64,000 nt of DNA, from contig CAJTLR010000015.1 of NCBI GenBank assembly GCA_910577185.1, positions 1 to 64,000 on the forward strand. The letters run 5' to 3'. Positions 1 through 8,186 of the stretch are shown here, in pieces. A program made the translations under genes and the position numbers. The notes under the pieces were generated by a model. The model was not told where the DNA came from. It searched no databases and was given only the letters and a program-made list of their open reading frames with translations. Within the stretch, counting starts at the first letter, position 1. Every line of letters begins with the position of its first letter. Source of the DNA: an uncultured Acetatifactor sp. GTDB taxonomy: Bacteria > Bacillota > Clostridia > Lachnospirales > Lachnospiraceae.

Positions 1-10
1 CTTTTGTGCC

Positions 11-174
11 ATTCTCAAAAAGTATAGTTTTTGGTAATTTTGCATCAGTGAATTTTGTTGGGTATAATGTACAAAAAATCCGGGTAAAGTTTCTTGACTT
101 TTGTCCGATAATATAATAGAATTGATAAAAGTTGAGCAGGATTTTCATCCTCAAAAACTATACTTTTTGAGAAT
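11..174. repeat. 23-bp perfect inverted repeats bounding a 164-bp AT-rich segment
   Basis: Positions 11-33 and 152-174 are exact reverse complements (core TTCTCAAAAAGTATAG). The 7-mer CTTTTGT occurs outside each arm (1-7 and 178-184), so it could be a target duplication or chance. Inside is a sigma-A-like pair, TTGCAT (40-45) and TATAAT (63-68) with 17-bp spacing. No protein is credible in the interval. It may be a miniature inverted-repeat element or a cruciform regulatory site. The left edge is close to the window start, so the true boundary is uncertain. Confidence 0.6.
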
Positions 175-372
175 TTTCTTTTGTTCTGTTTCCATCCAAC
201 AGTTTCCGTGTTATACTACACGTACAAGCAAATCAGACAATTTCTGCCATTCACCAAACCCACGGCTACCGCATTCTGCCATATTCCACATACCATACAG
301 TCCTTTCCGTCTTTCCGTGTATGTTGTCCCATATATTTGCCCGGCAGTTATATATTTGAACCGTTTATTCCT

Positions 373-400
373 TATTAAAATACCCCTATTAAAATACCCC
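373..400. repeat. 14-bp perfect tandem duplication
   Basis: TATTAAAATACCCC is repeated twice with no gap. The surrounding 175-650 interval contains no convincing gene; an open frame there lacks a ribosome-binding site and resembles no family I know. A hyphenated palindrome GGACATCATGTCC lies at 514-526. Confidence 0.6.
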
Positions 401-653
401 TTCCGTGAAGCGGACACACGCCTGGTAAATCTGTCTCTTCAAAACTGCGGGAGTGTCTCAGGCTGGCAAAGCGGAAGCACCAGGACTGATGAGCATTTTA
501 GGGAATATTCTAATGGACATCATGTCCGACATTCCCAATATGGAAAATATTACGGAGTAGTACATATAACAAAGGATACGCTGTCTACAAAAGTCCTTGT
601 TCTGACAGCAAAAATCCACTTCTGATCAGTCCTCTGTACAATGTGTTTTCTGA

Positions 654-682
654 TTGAGTAAATTGATACGATATGGTAAAAT
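654..682 (+). promoter_or_regulatory. Putative sigma-A promoter of the Rpn-like gene
   Basis: TTGAGT (654-659) and TAAAAT (677-682) are separated by 17 bp, followed by an AGGAG ribosome-binding site at 691-695 and the ATG at 705. Reasonable but not consensus. Confidence 0.45.
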
Positions 683-704
683 ATAATAAAAGGAGCAGGT
701 AACA

Positions 705-1667
705 ATGGAAAAGGTAAGGATAACAAGCACACCTTATGACGATGTGTTCCGCACGCTGCTGAATGACTGCAGTTCTCTAATCATCCCTGTGATAAACGAA
801 GTGTTCGGAGAGCATTATTCAGGCCAGGAAAAGATCATCTTCTCACCAAATGAGCACTTCCTGAACCAGCAAAACGGGAATGAAGAGGAACGGATCACGG
901 ATACCAGTTTCAGGATTGAAGGAAAACAAACCAAAAAATACCATCTGGAATGCCAAAGCAGTACCGATAACAGTATGCTGGTCCGATTTTTTGAATATGA
1001 TACACAAATTGCCCTGGATGAGGGGACAATTAACGGAAATATCCTTACAGTGACACTTCCTCATTCCGCTGTATTGTTTTTAAGGCATCATGCATCAACA
1101 CCCGGTACGCTGAAAATCAGGATGATAACTCCTGGCGGAACCGTGGAATATGATATCCAGGTGATGAAATCCCAACAATACACCCTGGAAGAGATTTTTG
1201 AGAAAAACCTTCTGCTGTTGATTCCTTTCTATATCTTTTCTCACGAAACACGCTTTGATGAATATGAAAATGATAAATCAAAGCTGAAGACCCTGCAGAA
1301 AGAATATGAGCAAATCAAAAATAAGCTGGAGGAACTCTTAAATCAGGGAGCTATCAGTGAATACACAAGGTGTACCATTATTGATATGTCAAATAAAGTA
1401 TTGGAGCATATCGCTGTAAAATACGATTATGTCAAGGAAGGAGTGAAAGCAGTCATGGGTGGAAAAGTACTGGAATATGAAGCAAAAACAATAAAAAGAG
1501 AAGGTCTGGAAGAAGGTATTGAACAAGGTATTGAACAAGGAGAAGACAGACTCTCCAGATTAATTACAAAGCTGCTGGAAAACAATCGATCACAGGACAT
1601 CATCAAAGCCACACAAGACAAACAGTACAGAAATAAACTTTACGAAGAATATCTTATTGGCAAATAA
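705..1667 (+). CDS. Rpn/PD-(D/E)XK nuclease-family protein
   Basis: 320 aa, no signal peptide or membrane segment. The N-terminal third carries the spaced acidic core of the PD-(D/E)XK fold: D66 in ITDTSF and E82-x-Q84 in HLECQS, the pattern of Rpn recombination-promoting nucleases and the related so-called PD-(D/E)XK transposases. A coiled-coil follows (about 190-225). The C-terminus has the EGIEQGIEQG-type repeat common in this family. The ATG has an AGGAG site ten bases upstream. It is one of few plus-strand genes here and stands alone beside an inverted-repeat segment, in keeping with mobile or accessory DNA. Family assignment is from motif pattern; the role is not known. Confidence 0.8.
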   Translation: MEKVRITSTPYDDVFRTLLNDCSSLIIPVINEVFGEHYSGQEKIIFSPNEHFLNQQNGNEEERITDTSFRIEGKQTKKYHLECQSSTDNSMLVRFFEYDTQIALDEGTINGNILTVTLPHSAVLFLRHHASTPGTLKIRMITPGGTVEYDIQVMKSQQYTLEEIFEKNLLLLIPFYIFSHETRFDEYENDKSKLKTLQKEYEQIKNKLEELLNQGAISEYTRCTIIDMSNKVLEHIAVKYDYVKEGVKAVMGGKVLEYEAKTIKREGLEEGIEQGIEQGEDRLSRLITKLLENNRSQDIIKATQDKQYRNKLYEEYLIGK

Positions 1668-1678
1668 GTAACTTTTAA

Positions 1679-1707
1679 GGGAGAGTAGTCTTCATTGCTG
1701 CTCTCCC
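1679..1707 (+). terminator. Hairpin after the Rpn-like gene
   Basis: GGGAGAGTAG pairs with CTGCTCTCCC around a 9-nt loop, 12 bases after the stop codon. There is no U-tract, only a pyrimidine-rich run, so termination is uncertain. Confidence 0.4.
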
Positions 1708-1838
1708 ACTCCTCTCCTCCTATTTGGTGCTTACAGCCTGGCTTATCGGCCAAACCATGCCATATATGAACTTTTTTACCATGGGAGCCCCTTTAAAACA
1801 CTATTTACAGAAAAACACTTTCATGGAAATCATGGGAA

Positions 1839-3626
1839 TTACGGCATCAGGAATCTCCCAAATACCTGCCTCATACACCATTCCATATCAATGGCTGCCA
1901 CATCCTCAGTGATCACAATTGCTTCCCGTTTATAGACCGTATTATCCACAATATAATCTATATTGCCTACCTGCATCCCGCTTTTTACCGGGGCCTGCAG
2001 GGAATCTGCCATGGTATATTCCACCCTGACTTCCTCATCCTCTCTCATAAGAAGGCCCTCTGCCTGCCTTATGTAAGACACTGCCGGCAGTTTCTTTTCT
2101 GATCCTTCCTTTTCCTCCCCGCCGCCTGTTTCTTTCTGTGTCAGATTTTCCCGGACTCCACTGCTGTCCTGTTGTTTCCGGACAGGTATTCTCCCGGAAG
2201 CTTTTTGTGCTTCCCTCTCACCGGAAGTTATGGGGGCTGATCCACCCACGGATGCCTCCCTTCCTTCTCCTTCAGCAGATGTTATCCGGTCTGATCCACC
2301 CACGGATGCCTCCCTTCCTTCTCCTTCAGCAGATGTTATCCGGGCTGATCCACCCACGGATGCCTCCCTTCCTTCTCCTTCAGCAGATGTTATCCGGTCT
2401 GATCCGCCCACGGATACCTCCCTTCCTTCTCCTTCACCGGAAGTCGTCTTGTCTTTCTCGCCCACGGATACCTTTGTATCTTCCCCTGGGGTTTCACTGT
2501 ATCCCGTCATTTCGCTGCGCGCCGTACCCTGGCCGGTCCCGGTTTCCGTTTTCGCCACCCTGACATTGGCATAAGCCGTTCCTCCCAGAATATCCGTCTG
2601 TCCATTCTGCACGGGAATGGACTTCAGCAGGCTTTCGTCAAAGCAGACACCCTCCTGGGAAAAACTTCTGTAAAAATAATTATCTATGCCGTACTGCATG
2701 AGTTTTTTGGTATCGCTCCACTTATATCCCTTATTGTTGGGCCAGCCGCAGGCCAGCAGCGCCACGATAAAAGTTCTTCCGTCCCTCTCCAGGGCGCCCA
2801 CATAGCAATACCCTGCCTTGTTGGTAAATCCGGTTTTTCCCGTCAGGGCCCCGCTCATCATATTCAGGAAAGCGTTATGATTTACGCAGGAATAGCTGCG
2901 CCCATTGGCCGAAAAAGAGTACCCGGGAGCCCTGGTAATCTCCAGAAAATCCCCTGCGCAGGGAGATTCTTTGATGCAGTAAGCCATGATCCTGGCCAGT
3001 TCCTTCGCCGTGGTACAGTGTTCCTTCTGTATGATGGTTCCATCCTCCATGGCAAATGTCTCCGTGGCATCCAGTCCATTTGGCGTGATAAACCAGGTAT
3101 TTTCACATCCCAGTTCCACTGCTTTCTTGTTCATCAGCGCCGCAAATGCCGCCATGGCCTGTTTGCTCTCCTCCGCGCTAAATTCCGACGTGTCTTTGTC
3201 CCGAAGCTCCTGGGGCAGAAAACGCTTCCCCACATATTCCGCCAGCGCCACGGCAGAATCATTGTGGGATTCCAGCATCAGGGAATGAAGCAGGTCCCGG
3301 ACCCGGTACTGCTCTCCTTTCTCTATGTATAGTTTGACCTTAGGCATACCGGCGGCATAGGAAGATACCGTCAGAATGTCTTCCGGGGATGTATTTTCCA
3401 GCACGAGAATACATGTCATGATCTTGGTGGTGCTTGCCATGGCAAGAATTGTCTCCTCATTTTTTCCGAAAAGCACTCTCCCGGAATCCGCGTCCAGTAA
3501 AACTGCCGCCGTGGCATACAGTTCCAGGTCCGCCCCCTGTACCCTCACCTGGGGCAGCAACAAAAGAAGGGCACAAAAAAAGCCCCATATTATTTTTTTC
3601 ATCCGCATTTTCATCACTTCAGTCAT
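1839..3626 (-). CDS. D-alanyl-D-alanine carboxypeptidase (DacF/PBP5 type) with repeat-rich tail
   Basis: 595 aa, about 150-200 residues longer than usual DacF. It removes the terminal D-Ala from peptidoglycan stem peptides outside the membrane. An N-terminal signal peptide (about 9-32) is followed by the serine peptidase S11 motifs: SxxK at 65-68 (STTK), SxN at 120-122 (SHN) and KTG at 263-265. After the catalytic domain is a low-complexity linker of 18-residue tandem repeats rich in Gly, Glu, Ser and Arg (about 390-465), then a short C-terminal domain ending in a hydrophobic stretch that may anchor it. The start is uncertain: ATGs at codons 1, 7 and 9 all lack a strong ribosome-binding site. 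A second paralogue lies at 6383-7666. Confidence 0.88.
   Translation of the reverse strand: MTEVMKMRMKKIIWGFFCALLLLLPQVRVQGADLELYATAAVLLDADSGRVLFGKNEETILAMASTTKIMTCILVLENTSPEDILTVSSYAAGMPKVKLYIEKGEQYRVRDLLHSLMLESHNDSAVALAEYVGKRFLPQELRDKDTSEFSAEESKQAMAAFAALMNKKAVELGCENTWFITPNGLDATETFAMEDGTIIQKEHCTTAKELARIMAYCIKESPCAGDFLEITRAPGYSFSANGRSYSCVNHNAFLNMMSGALTGKTGFTNKAGYCYVGALERDGRTFIVALLACGWPNNKGYKWSDTKKLMQYGIDNYFYRSFSQEGVCFDESLLKSIPVQNGQTDILGGTAYANVRVAKTETGTGQGTARSEMTGYSETPGEDTKVSVGEKDKTTSGEGEGREVSVGGSDRITSAEGEGREASVGGSARITSAEGEGREASVGGSDRITSAEGEGREASVGGSAPITSGEREAQKASGRIPVRKQQDSSGVRENLTQKETGGGEEKEGSEKKLPAVSYIRQAEGLLMREDEEVRVEYTMADSLQAPVKSGMQVGNIDYIVDNTVYKREAIVITEDVAAIDMEWCMRQVFGRFLMP
2237..2452 (-). 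repeat. 54-bp in-frame minisatellite inside the carboxypeptidase gene
   Basis: Three nearly identical 54-bp units (2237, 2291, 2345) and a diverged fourth (2399-2452), with a degenerate fifth after it. Each encodes 18 residues, so copy-number change keeps the frame and only alters linker length. Confidence 0.9.
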
Positions 3627-3729
3627 CCCATGGGATTTTTTATAATATATGAGACTGGTTTTCTATTTTATGTTTGAGGACAGGTTTCTAATCAAAAATA
3701 GAGTAAGCATTTTCTCCTGATTTCCCAGG

Positions 3730-4299
3730 TCAGATATCCAGCTGCAGCTGCACTTCCGCCTCTGCCTGCTGTTTAAATTTCTCCAGCTGGACCGGATTTA
3801 ATTCCGGCAGTTCCTCAATACTTTTAACACCGAAGCAACGCAGGAACTGTTCCGTGGTGCCAAAAAGCAAAGGTCTGCCCGGGGCATCCAGCCTTCCCAG
3901 TTCCGTAATCAGATCATACTCCAGGAGCTTGTTGATGGCATGGTCGCAGTTGACACCCCTGACACGTTCAATCTCCGCCCTGGTCACCGGCTGCTTGTAT
4001 GCAATGATGGAAAGAGTCTCCAGCACCGTGTCCGTCAGGGACATTTTTTTTGGCGCCCTGGCTATTTTGATCACATATTCATACATTTCCTCCTTGGTGC
4101 ACAGCTGTACCGCATTGTCCAGGCGGGTCAATATAATTCCCCTCTCCTCTTTTCGATAGCGTTCTTCCATATGCAGCAAGATTTCTTTTGTGGTTTTTAC
4201 ATCTTCCTCTATCACATCCGCAAGCCTGCTGATCTCCACGGATTCCCCCATGGTAAACAGCACTGCCTCTATCGCCGCTTCCGCCCTGGTTCTTTTCAT
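3730..4299 (-). CDS. scpB: Segregation and condensation protein B
   Basis: 189 aa, the usual length for ScpB, the winged-helix partner that joins ScpA and SMC in the bacterial condensin. Recognisable stretches are the N-terminal AAIEAVLF, the central LETLSIIAYKQPVTRAEIE and the VRGV turn typical of the family. I chose the ATG at 4299 because AAGGA lies upstream and homology begins there; an upstream in-frame start at 4341 adds 14 residues with no family likeness. It lies about 160 bp after scpA, as in many Firmicutes. The tail is Gln/Glu-rich. Confidence 0.95.
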   Translation of the reverse strand: MKRTRAEAAIEAVLFTMGESVEISRLADVIEEDVKTTKEILLHMEERYRKEERGIILTRLDNAVQLCTKEEMYEYVIKIARAPKKMSLTDTVLETLSIIAYKQPVTRAEIERVRGVNCDHAINKLLEYDLITELGRLDAPGRPLLFGTTEQFLRCFGVKSIEELPELNPVQLEKFKQQAEAEVQLQLDI

Positions 4300-4461
4300 T
4301 CTTACCTGTCCTTCCCGCAGACCGTGCCCGTCACATTGCATCCGGAATCACCTGCACATTCCTTTCCTGATTTGCCGTCCCCTGCCAGCATTTTGTTTTA
4401 CGGGCGCCTTCCCTGCCCCGCAATTCTGCCGCTTGTGGTGGCAGGCCCTTAAACTGCGTTT

Positions 4462-5205
4462 TCACATCAGGGAAGTTATCATGATATCGTCAAAAATTGA
4501 CTCCTGGCTGATAAATATCTTTCCTGTTTTCATCAATTCCAGAATAATCAGAAAGGTGACAATAATTTCCATTTTACCTTCCTGCTTTTCCAGAAGCTTC
4601 CGGAAACTGAAGGTCTTATGTTCCCTGGCATACGCTTCCACATACAATGTTTTCATATCCATGTCTATTTCGTCTTTTTCGATATTGCCGTACTGGCTCC
4701 GGATGGGATCGATCTTATCCTCCTGTCTCCGGACTATGGATTTAAAAATCCCGTGAAGCTTGCTCAGCGTCATATCCCCGATTAGGGCCTCATAGTCCAG
4801 GGGATGCTTGTACATAGCCACTTCCGGCGGCAGATTCTGCACTCTGTACATATTTTTCGCCGCATCCACCTGGCGGTCCTTCAGTTCCAGGGACATATAT
4901 TTATACATTTTATATTCCAGTAACTTTTGAACCAGTTCCGCCCTGGGGTCTTCTTCCTCCCCCTGCTCGTCCACCTCCCTGGGAAGCAGCATCCTGCATT
5001 TGATATCAATGAGGGTGGCCGCCATCACCAGAAACTCGCTCATCACGTTCATATCGCTGGTTTCCATCTTCCTGATGTAATCCAGGTACTGCTCCGTGAT
5101 TTCCACAATGGGAATGTCATATATATCCACTTTGTTTTTATCGATCAAATGAAGCAGAAGATCCAGCGGGCCTTCAAACACTTCCAATTTTACAGGTATT
5201 GCCAT
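4462..5205 (-). CDS. scpA: Segregation and condensation protein A
   Basis: 247 aa kleisin subunit of the SMC-ScpAB condensin. The N-terminal block FEGPLDLLLHLI, then VDIYDIPI and ITEQYLDYI, is diagnostic of ScpA and binds the SMC neck; the C-terminal winged helix binds the SMC cap. The ATG at 5205 is preferred: GAGGA sits about six bases upstream and the protein then starts like other ScpAs (MAIPVKLEVFEG). A GTG at 5232 would add nine residues. It precedes scpB on the same strand. No terminator was seen between them. Confidence 0.95.
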   Translation of the reverse strand: MAIPVKLEVFEGPLDLLLHLIDKNKVDIYDIPIVEITEQYLDYIRKMETSDMNVMSEFLVMAATLIDIKCRMLLPREVDEQGEEEDPRAELVQKLLEYKMYKYMSLELKDRQVDAAKNMYRVQNLPPEVAMYKHPLDYEALIGDMTLSKLHGIFKSIVRRQEDKIDPIRSQYGNIEKDEIDMDMKTLYVEAYAREHKTFSFRKLLEKQEGKMEIIVTFLIILELMKTGKIFISQESIFDDIMITSLM

Positions 5206-5342
5206 GGCATCCTCATATATGCTTTCTGTCACAATTTCCCGGAAATGTTCCGGATTTTCTCAACCCAAGACTCTATTTTACCGTTTTTTCCCCTTAATTT
5301 CAAGAAAAACATATGTTTCCCGGCAGGGCAGCCCGCCCCACA

Positions 5343-6242
5343 TTACTGTGAACGCGGGATATCCGCCCCGGCTTCCGGGTCCGCCCCAAGGGGACAAAAT
5401 TCCACCACCCATAACTCCGCAGGATTGAACAGTCTCACCGGAACCGTATGGTTTCCCAGCCCCCGGCTCAGCACCATCACCGATTTCCCCTCTTGGAAAA
5501 TCCCCCCGTCATACTTTGGAAATACATGCCAGGAGGGCGATATGACACCCTTTCCCCAGAACGGAACCCTGGCCATGCCGCCGTGAATATGCCCCGACAA
5601 CGTCAGGTCCGCCCCCCATGCGGCATACTCGGGAAAATAATCCGGATTATGGGCCAGCAGGACAGTGTATTGTTCCCGGAAAGCCTGTCCCAGCGTTTCC
5701 GTCAGATACTCCGCAGGCATCTTCGTCAGGGAAAAGCGCCTATAAAAATCTTCATGGATTTCCGCACCGTAAACTGCCAGCCCATATTCCGGCAGCAACA
5801 CATGGGCATTGGCCAGCGGCTCAATTCCCAGTTTTCCAAGCGCCTCCCCGTACCGGCGTGCCATGTCCCCGTATACATCCGGATACAGCTTCAGCCGGTG
5901 TTCATGATTGCCGTTTGCATAAAAGACAGGATATTCTTCCGCCAGTTTTTTCAAAAAATCCAGCGCCGGCTCCATGGAAGCCCCGGGCTGTGCCGTCAGA
6001 ATGTCTCCCGCAATCAGGATCAGGTCCGGCCGCGCCTCCCGGATTGCCTCCAAAAGAACATGATTCTCTTTTCCGTACTGTTTATTGTGCAAATCCGTCA
6101 AAAATACGGTTTTGCAGGGCTTTTTGATCCGGTCATCCGTCACGGTATATTTTTTTACCACAAAACGGTTGCTGTCATACAGCATAACCCAGACGCAGAC
6201 CAGTACAGCCAGCCCAAACAAAGTAATCAGTATATCTGCCAT
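5343..6242 (-). CDS. Membrane-anchored metallophosphoesterase (YkuE/YaeI-like)
   Basis: 299 aa. One N-terminal membrane segment (about 2-20) precedes a calcineurin-like phosphoesterase domain. Metal-ligand motifs are present in order: D-x-H in TDLHNKQYG, AGD, GNHEH, an AHNPD histidine and GHIHGG. YkuE-type enzymes act on the outer face of the membrane or on lipid-linked phosphates; the substrate here cannot be read from sequence. The start at 6242 follows GAGGA at good spacing; an ATG four codons earlier has no site. It lies between scpA and a second carboxypeptidase but shares no obvious pathway with either. Confidence 0.88.
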   Translation of the reverse strand: MADILITLFGLAVLVCVWVMLYDSNRFVVKKYTVTDDRIKKPCKTVFLTDLHNKQYGKENHVLLEAIREARPDLILIAGDILTAQPGASMEPALDFLKKLAEEYPVFYANGNHEHRLKLYPDVYGDMARRYGEALGKLGIEPLANAHVLLPEYGLAVYGAEIHEDFYRRFSLTKMPAEYLTETLGQAFREQYTVLLAHNPDYFPEYAAWGADLTLSGHIHGGMARVPFWGKGVISPSWHVFPKYDGGIFQEGKSVMVLSRGLGNHTVPVRLFNPAELWVVEFCPLGADPEAGADIPRSQ

Positions 6243-6382
6243 ATCATTCCTCATAAACTGCTTTTTGTCCGGAACCGGTTCCAGATTCTGTTCCGGCTCC
6301 GGGATAACCGCCCCTCTGCTTCCCCCGCTCCGGTACGCAAAACTGCAGGCTGCAGCGCCGAAACAGAAATCCGGACCCGCTG

Positions 6383-7666
6383 TCAGGGAAGCAGCAGGAA
6401 AAAGTCAAAAATTCTCCTCAGATAATCCCCATATCCCGCTTTCTCAATATTTTCTGCCGCCAGAATGGACACACTGCCGATTTCCGTGCCGTTCAGAAGA
6501 TATCTGGCCTTTCCCACTTCCGCCCCCTCTTCCACTGGCGCCTGTATGTTTTCCGGCAGATCCAGCACTTTCTCCACCGTGGACAAATCATTGCCCCCTG
6601 TATCCAGATACCGGAACTCTTTCTGGTATCTCACATCCGTCTCATCCTCCACGCCGCCCTCTACGGCAATGGGAAGCAGGGCATCCTTGTTTTCGTCTAT
6701 GTACAAATCACATACCCCGAAACCGTAGGTCAGCAGGGTCTGCGCGTCCCCGAAACGAGTCTTATAGTCCGGCGCCCCCATGACCACCGCAATCAGGTCA
6801 ATACCGTCCTTTGACGCGGTTGCGGCAAAGCAGTATTTTGCTTTGGAGGTGGATCCCGTCTTCAGCCCCGTGGTCCACTGATACTGTTTCAGCATTTTAT
6901 TGGTGCTGCTCAGGGTAAAATTCACGGTTCCCTGCCTTGTCTCATGTACAATATCCTCCATCCAGATCTTGGTGTAATTGAAAATATCCGGATGTGCGGT
7001 AGTCAGTTCCCGGGACATGATCGCCACATCTTTGGCAGAAGTATAGTGTTCGTCGGAATCGCTCAGCCCGCAGCAGTCCACAAAATGCGTATCCGCCATA
7101 CCCAGCGCCTGGGCCTTTTCATTCATCAGGGCCACAAATGCCTCCTCGCTGCCGGCTATGTGTTCTGCCACCGCCACAGAGGCGTCATTGCCGGAGGACA
7201 CCGCAATGCACTTGATCATGGTTTCCAGGGTCTGTATCTCCCCCGCTGCCAGGTATACCTGGGATCCTCCCATGGAACTGGCGTACTCGCTGGTAGTCAC
7301 CTGATCCGTCAGATGTACTTTTCCCGCGTCCAGGGCCTCAAAAGTCAGCAGCAGCGTCATAATCTTTGTAATGCTGGCAGGGCTCCTGCGTTCCGTGGAA
7401 TTGAGCTCATATATCACTTCCCCCGTGGAACTCTCTATCAGGATCACCGAAGGAGCCGAAACCGTAACATTGGCCTTTGCAGGCAGAACGCTCAGAAAAA
7501 ACATCCCCAGCGCCAGCCACACAGCCGCGACATTTCTCGCCCGCAGCTTCCTTTGCCGTGAGCCGCTCTCCCCCAAAAAATGAAACCGGAAAACCAGACC
7601 CGGAAGATCTTTTTCCCCAGTGTCCTTTATCCTGAACTTTGTCGTCTCAGACATAAAAAATGCCAC
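6383..7666 (-). CDS. D-alanyl-D-alanine carboxypeptidase (DacF type)
   Basis: 427 aa serine peptidase S11 that trims D-Ala from peptidoglycan. The N-terminal 45 residues are polar and basic before a single hydrophobic segment ending at PAKA, an unusually long n-region. Catalytic motifs follow: SITK, SGN (in AVSSGNDAS) and KTG (in TGLKTGST). A beta-rich C-terminal domain and a hydrophobic amphipathic end (FDFFLLLP) suit membrane anchoring. The start could be the GTG at 7666 or the ATG at 7654; the AGGGAG site is too close to the first and far from the second. Paralogue of the enzyme at 1839-3626, but without the repeat linker. Confidence 0.92.
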   Translation of the reverse strand: MAFFMSETTKFRIKDTGEKDLPGLVFRFHFLGESGSRQRKLRARNVAAVWLALGMFFLSVLPAKANVTVSAPSVILIESSTGEVIYELNSTERRSPASITKIMTLLLTFEALDAGKVHLTDQVTTSEYASSMGGSQVYLAAGEIQTLETMIKCIAVSSGNDASVAVAEHIAGSEEAFVALMNEKAQALGMADTHFVDCCGLSDSDEHYTSAKDVAIMSRELTTAHPDIFNYTKIWMEDIVHETRQGTVNFTLSSTNKMLKQYQWTTGLKTGSTSKAKYCFAATASKDGIDLIAVVMGAPDYKTRFGDAQTLLTYGFGVCDLYIDENKDALLPIAVEGGVEDETDVRYQKEFRYLDTGGNDLSTVEKVLDLPENIQAPVEEGAEVGKARYLLNGTEIGSVSILAAENIEKAGYGDYLRRIFDFFLLLP

Positions 7667-7819
7667 ACTCCCTATTCCTTATCTTTGTCTATAGAATATG
7701 AGAATGCGGCCAAATATATGCCATAACTCTTGCGGAAACTTATCTCTTCCGCCGGTCCCTGCTACCGGACAGACAAAAGTCTCTCTTCTCCTGCCCCTGC
7801 CTTCCGGCTCTTCTGCACA

Positions 7820-7847
7820 TACAAAATCCCCAGCTTTATAGCCGGGG
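7820..7847 (-). terminator. Intrinsic terminator after rpsU
   Basis: On the minus strand CCCCGGC pairs with GCTGGGG around TATAAA, followed by ATTTTGT. It begins ten bases after the rpsU stop. Confidence 0.75.
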
Positions 7848-7856
7848 ACATGTCGC

Positions 7857-8033
7857 TTAGTTATATTTACGCTTCCTAGCTGCTTCAGACTTCTTTTTAC
7901 GTCTTACGCTAGGTTTCTCGTAATGCTCACGCTTGCGAATCTCTTGCTGGATACCAGCCTTGGCACAGCTTCTTTTGAAACGACGCAGAGCGCTGTCCAA
8001 AGTTTCGTTTTCTTTTACGATTACGTTTGACAT
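7857..8033 (-). CDS. rpsU: Ribosomal protein bS21
   Basis: 58 aa, the normal bS21 length, highly basic with a lysine/arginine-rich tail (RRKKKSEAARKRKYN). It binds the 30S platform near the anti-Shine-Dalgarno. The conserved ETLDSALRRFKR opening identifies it. Start at 8033 was chosen from family length and the upstream GGAGG; a longer frame adds 12 unrelated residues. It has its own promoter (8118-8145) and its own terminator, so it is probably a single-gene transcript. Confidence 0.97.
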   Translation of the reverse strand: MSNVIVKENETLDSALRRFKRSCAKAGIQQEIRKREHYEKPSVRRKKKSEAARKRKYN

Positions 8034-8117
8034 CTTCACCCGACCTCCCTTCAGTCCCTCAAGCAACATGACTGATTGGGTTATTTATGTAGCGCACATG
8101 GCGTATACACATTTTTT

Positions 8118-8145
8118 ATTATACCACAAAAGCCTGCCACGTCAA
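8118..8145 (-). promoter_or_regulatory. Sigma-A promoter of rpsU
   Basis: On the minus strand, TTGACG (8140-8145) and TATAAT (8118-8123) with 16-bp spacing, about 85 bp before the start codon. Confidence 0.75.
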
Positions 8146-8186
8146 CTCTTTTTTACATATTTTACATAAATTTTTGCAAAATCTTT

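Noticed and set aside
101..625. Open frame of 174 codons on the plus strand
   Set aside because: No ribosome-binding site, no family likeness, crosses an inverted-repeat arm and a 14-bp tandem duplication.
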